Shown here piece by piece: positions 61,941 through 64,000 of a stretch of DNA of 64,000 bases (its first letter is position 1; every line of letters starts with the position of its first letter). The translations under genes and the position numbers were made by a program. Source of the stretch: Kitasatospora sp. NBC_01246 (GTDB taxonomy: Bacteria > Actinomycetota > Actinomycetes > Streptomycetales > Streptomycetaceae); assembly GCF_036226505.1 (NCBI RefSeq), contig NZ_CP108484.1:7907501-7971500 (forward strand), given 5' to 3'. Under the pieces are notes generated by a model. That model was not told where the DNA came from and did no database searches. It was given only the letters and a program-made list of their open reading frames with translations.

Positions 61941-64000
61941 GTGGAGGGTCCGCCACCCGCGTCGCGGCAGGGCCGCGCGTGGAGCGACGAGGAGACCGGG
62001 CGGCTTGTCGACGGCGTTCGGGAGGGTTTCGACCTGTCCGAACTGGCCGGGCGGCACGGCCGGACGACCGGGGCCATCGGCGCCCGGCTGGCCCGCCTCG
62101 TGCCCGAGGCCGAGCTGCCCGAGGCCGAGCTGGTCGAGGACAGTCCGGCTTCCGGCGGCGGACCGGTCTCCGGTGTCGCGCTGGTCGGGAGCGCCGAGCT
62201 GGAGTGGCTCCGAGCGCGCCTGGCCGCCGACCCGGACTATCCGTGGCGGAGCGTGTTCGACGCGCGCCGCCGTCCCCCACGCGGGCTGCGTCGGCGACGG
62301 GCCGCCGGCCACGCTCCGGCGGCCACCCCCGGGGAGCCTGCCCCGGCCGGGCCCACGCGCGGCGAGCCCGCCGCCGGGCCGCAGTGGTCGGCCCGGCTCG
62401 ATGACGTGCGGGCCGAGTGGGAGCGGACGATCGGGCACCGGCTGCGGGCCGAGCGCCGGGCGGAGTTCGTCGCGCGTCCGGTCGTGGCGGACCTGGCGGT
62501 CGTGGCCGCCCCGCTGCGGCAGGCGGCCGCCCGACGGCTGTGGGAGGGCGAGGCGCGTCTGCTGCTGGACGACTGGCTCCTGGAGTGCCTCTGCCCCGGG
62601 GCGTCGAGGCTGACGACCGACTGGGCGCCGATCGCCGAGCGCGACCCCGACACGGTGCTGCTGCTCCGCGAGCTGGCCGCCGCCGCGGCGGCGGAGATAC
62701 CCGCTGGGCGGAGCCGCGAGATCGTCTGCCGCCGCCTCGGGCTGCACGACGGACCGGCCGAGTCGTTGGCGGCGGTGGGGGAGGCGTTCGGGATCTCGCG
62801 GGAGCGGGTCCGCCAGCTCCAGGTGAAGGCGGTGCGCGGCATGGCGAGCACCGCCGCGCCGGCGACCCGGAGCCTGCGGACCCTGCTCGCCGGGCTGAGC
62901 CGGGTCGATGATCCACCGTGCCCCGACGGTTCGCCCGACGGCTCGCCCGCCGGGGACGGGCCGGATCCGCTGGACGGCTCCCGGACCGCCGGTGCAGCGG
63001 TGGCGGACCCCCCGGCGTCGGCCCGACTGCTCGACCTCGCGGAGGTGCTGCTGCCGGCGGTCCCGGTGCGGCAGGCCGCGCTGGTGATCGCCCAACTGGC
63101 CGGTGCTCGGAAGCTGCGCGCGGAGAACCTGGCGGCCGAGGCCGTGACCGTGCGCGCCCTTCGCCACGACGCCGCGCGTCGCGAACTGTCACGGCAGGGG
63201 CGGATCGAACGCGCCGCCCGACGCTGGGCCGCACTGGAGGCCGAAGTCAGCTGGTTCGGGGCGCCCCAGCCCGCCCCGCCGCGCGGGGAGCTGGCGGCCC
63301 TGCGGGACACGGCCGGGGAGGACGGGCGCTCCGGGTCCTGGCACTGCCCCAAGCTGGGCCGCGAGGTCGCCTACGAGTCGGAGACCGAGTGGCGGGTCGT
63401 CCAACTGCTCAGCTTCGCCCCGCAGATCGCGTACTACCAGGAACAGCCTCTGGCCATCGGCTACGACTTCGACGGTCGCCGGCGCACCTACTACCCGGAC
63501 CTCCTCGTGGCCACCACCGACGGGCGCTGCGTCCTGATCGAGGTCAAACCGGTCTACGAGATGGCGACCGCCGTCAACGTCGCCAAGTACCGTGCGGTGG
63601 AGGCACTCTGCCGGGCCCGCGGGTGGGGTCTGGTGGCCACCGACGGCTGGAGGACCCGCAGACTCCTGGAGGACCGCCCGGTCGACGGCCGGTTGGAGGC
63701 CGCGCTGGACGAAGCGCTGGCGAGGGGCGGCGAACTGACCTGGCATCAGGTCAGGGCTGCCGCGGGGGCCCTGCCACTGAAGTCGCTGGACCTCGCCGCG
63801 CTGGTGCTCCGGCGCGGCTGGGTCTGGCGCACCCACCCCTACCGGCTGCGGAGCGGCGCGCCGGCGAGCGTTCCCGCCCTGCTGTCGGATCCGGCTCCGG
63901 CATCGGATTTCACTCCGGTGTCCGCCCCCGCCCCGGACGCCTCCGCCCCGGACGCCTCCGCGCCTCCGCCTCCGCCTCCGCCTCCGTCGCCGGGGACGGA
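61941..64000 (+). CDS. SANT/Myb-like + sigma-region-4 HTH + TnsA-like nuclease fusion (3' end beyond window)
   Basis: An open frame that runs off the window; at least 686 codons. Residues about 14-55 look like a SANT/Myb-type HTH (WSDEETGRLVDGVREG, LAGRHGRTTGAIGARLARL). Near 276-300 is a sigma-70 region 4-like HTH (LAAVGEAFGISRERVRQLQ). Residues about 466-580 match a TnsA-type PD-(D/E)XK nuclease: YESETEWRVVQLLSF with Glu479-483, AYYQEQPLAIGYDFDG, YYPDLLV (Asp520) and LIEVKP (Glu534, Lys536). TnsA cuts 5' transposon ends in Tn7-like systems. Then comes a possible winged-helix stretch and a Pro/Ala-rich tail. The GTG start has GGGGGGG three bases upstream; another GTG lies 22 bases earlier but out of frame. 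Confidence 0.75.
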   Translation, partial: MEGPPPASRQGRAWSDEETGRLVDGVREGFDLSELAGRHGRTTGAIGARLARLVPEAELPEAELVEDSPASGGGPVSGVALVGSAELEWLRARLAADPDYPWRSVFDARRRPPRGLRRRRAAGHAPAATPGEPAPAGPTRGEPAAGPQWSARLDDVRAEWERTIGHRLRAERRAEFVARPVVADLAVVAAPLRQAAARRLWEGEARLLLDDWLLECLCPGASRLTTDWAPIAERDPDTVLLLRELAAAAAAEIPAGRSREIVCRRLGLHDGPAESLAAVGEAFGISRERVRQLQVKAVRGMASTAAPATRSLRTLLAGLSRVDDPPCPDGSPDGSPAGDGPDPLDGSRTAGAAVADPPASARLLDLAEVLLPAVPVRQAALVIAQLAGARKLRAENLAAEAVTVRALRHDAARRELSRQGRIERAARRWAALEAEVSWFGAPQPAPPRGELAALRDTAGEDGRSGSWHCPKLGREVAYESETEWRVVQLLSFAPQIAYYQEQPLAIGYDFDGRRRTYYPDLLVATTDGRCVLIEVKPVYEMATAVNVAKYRAVEALCRARGWGLVATDGWRTRRLLEDRPVDGRLEAALDEALARGGELTWHQVRAAAGALPLKSLDLAALVLRRGWVWRTHPYRLRSGAPASVPALLSDPAPASDFTPVSAPAPDASAPDASAPPPPPPPPSPGT

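Overview
The window is very GC-rich, gene-dense DNA with strong third-position GC bias. It reads as a chromosome segment of a sporulating streptomycete (Streptomyces or Kitasatospora). Lineage markers are an SsgA-like sporulation protein, a large AfsR/SARP regulator, a SigB/SigF-type sigma cassette, several TANNNT promoters placed right at start codons (leaderless genes) and multimodular NRPS genes. No tRNA, rRNA, CRISPR array, complete IS element or replication origin was seen. About 45 genes are called. Two run off the window: the photolyase at the left edge and a TnsA-nuclease fusion at the right edge.

Layout. 0-6 kb: photolyase end, SsgA-like gene, a convergent sigma factor / anti-anti-sigma / anti-sigma cassette, an MscS channel and an SRPBCC protein. 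6-10 kb: a secreted-type EEP-family protein that has lost catalytic residues, then a Tat-exported phospholipase C. 10-13 kb: VOC protein, FUSC exporter, polyprenol-phosphomannose synthase, small membrane protein. 13-17.4 kb: a four-gene ABC sugar importer matching the mycobacterial trehalose importer LpqY-SugABC in order and sequence blocks. 17.6-34 kb: an NRPS locus with an adenylation-carrier-condensation protein on the plus strand and, convergent to it, three co-directional C-A-T synthetases, the middle one continuing into a thioesterase (Cys nucleophile) and a complete MFS transporter. A DUF3152 metalloprotease-like gene sits between the arms. 34.6-37.8 kb: a second, much longer phospholipase C. 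38-44.6 kb: a truncated DUF899 gene, a small membrane protein, an MMPL exporter with a MarR regulator, and a divergent TetR / FAD-monooxygenase pair with two operator palindromes. 43.8-50.6 kb: a response regulator lacking its phosphorylation site, an MFS exporter, a degenerate SDR and an AfsR-type SARP with four 11-bp direct repeats upstream. 50.6-54.3 kb: two overlapping flavin monooxygenase genes divergent from an Asp/Glu-racemase-superfamily gene. 54-62 kb: envelope and stress genes ending in an ohr/ohrR pair around a perfect operator. 61.9-64 kb: a protein joining a SANT/Myb-like N-terminus, a sigma-region-4-like HTH and a TnsA-like PD-(D/E)XK nuclease.

How it works together. The most distinctive system is the NRPS locus. 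Pocket residues read as Gly (first gene), Asp/Asn (second) and an acidic pocket suited to a basic residue (third). Release and export seem built into one polypeptide. The plus-strand A-T-C protein lacks the Asp that normally anchors the amino group and probably activates a non-amino carboxylic acid. The second distinctive item is the TnsA-like fusion at the right edge, whose neighbours lie outside the window.
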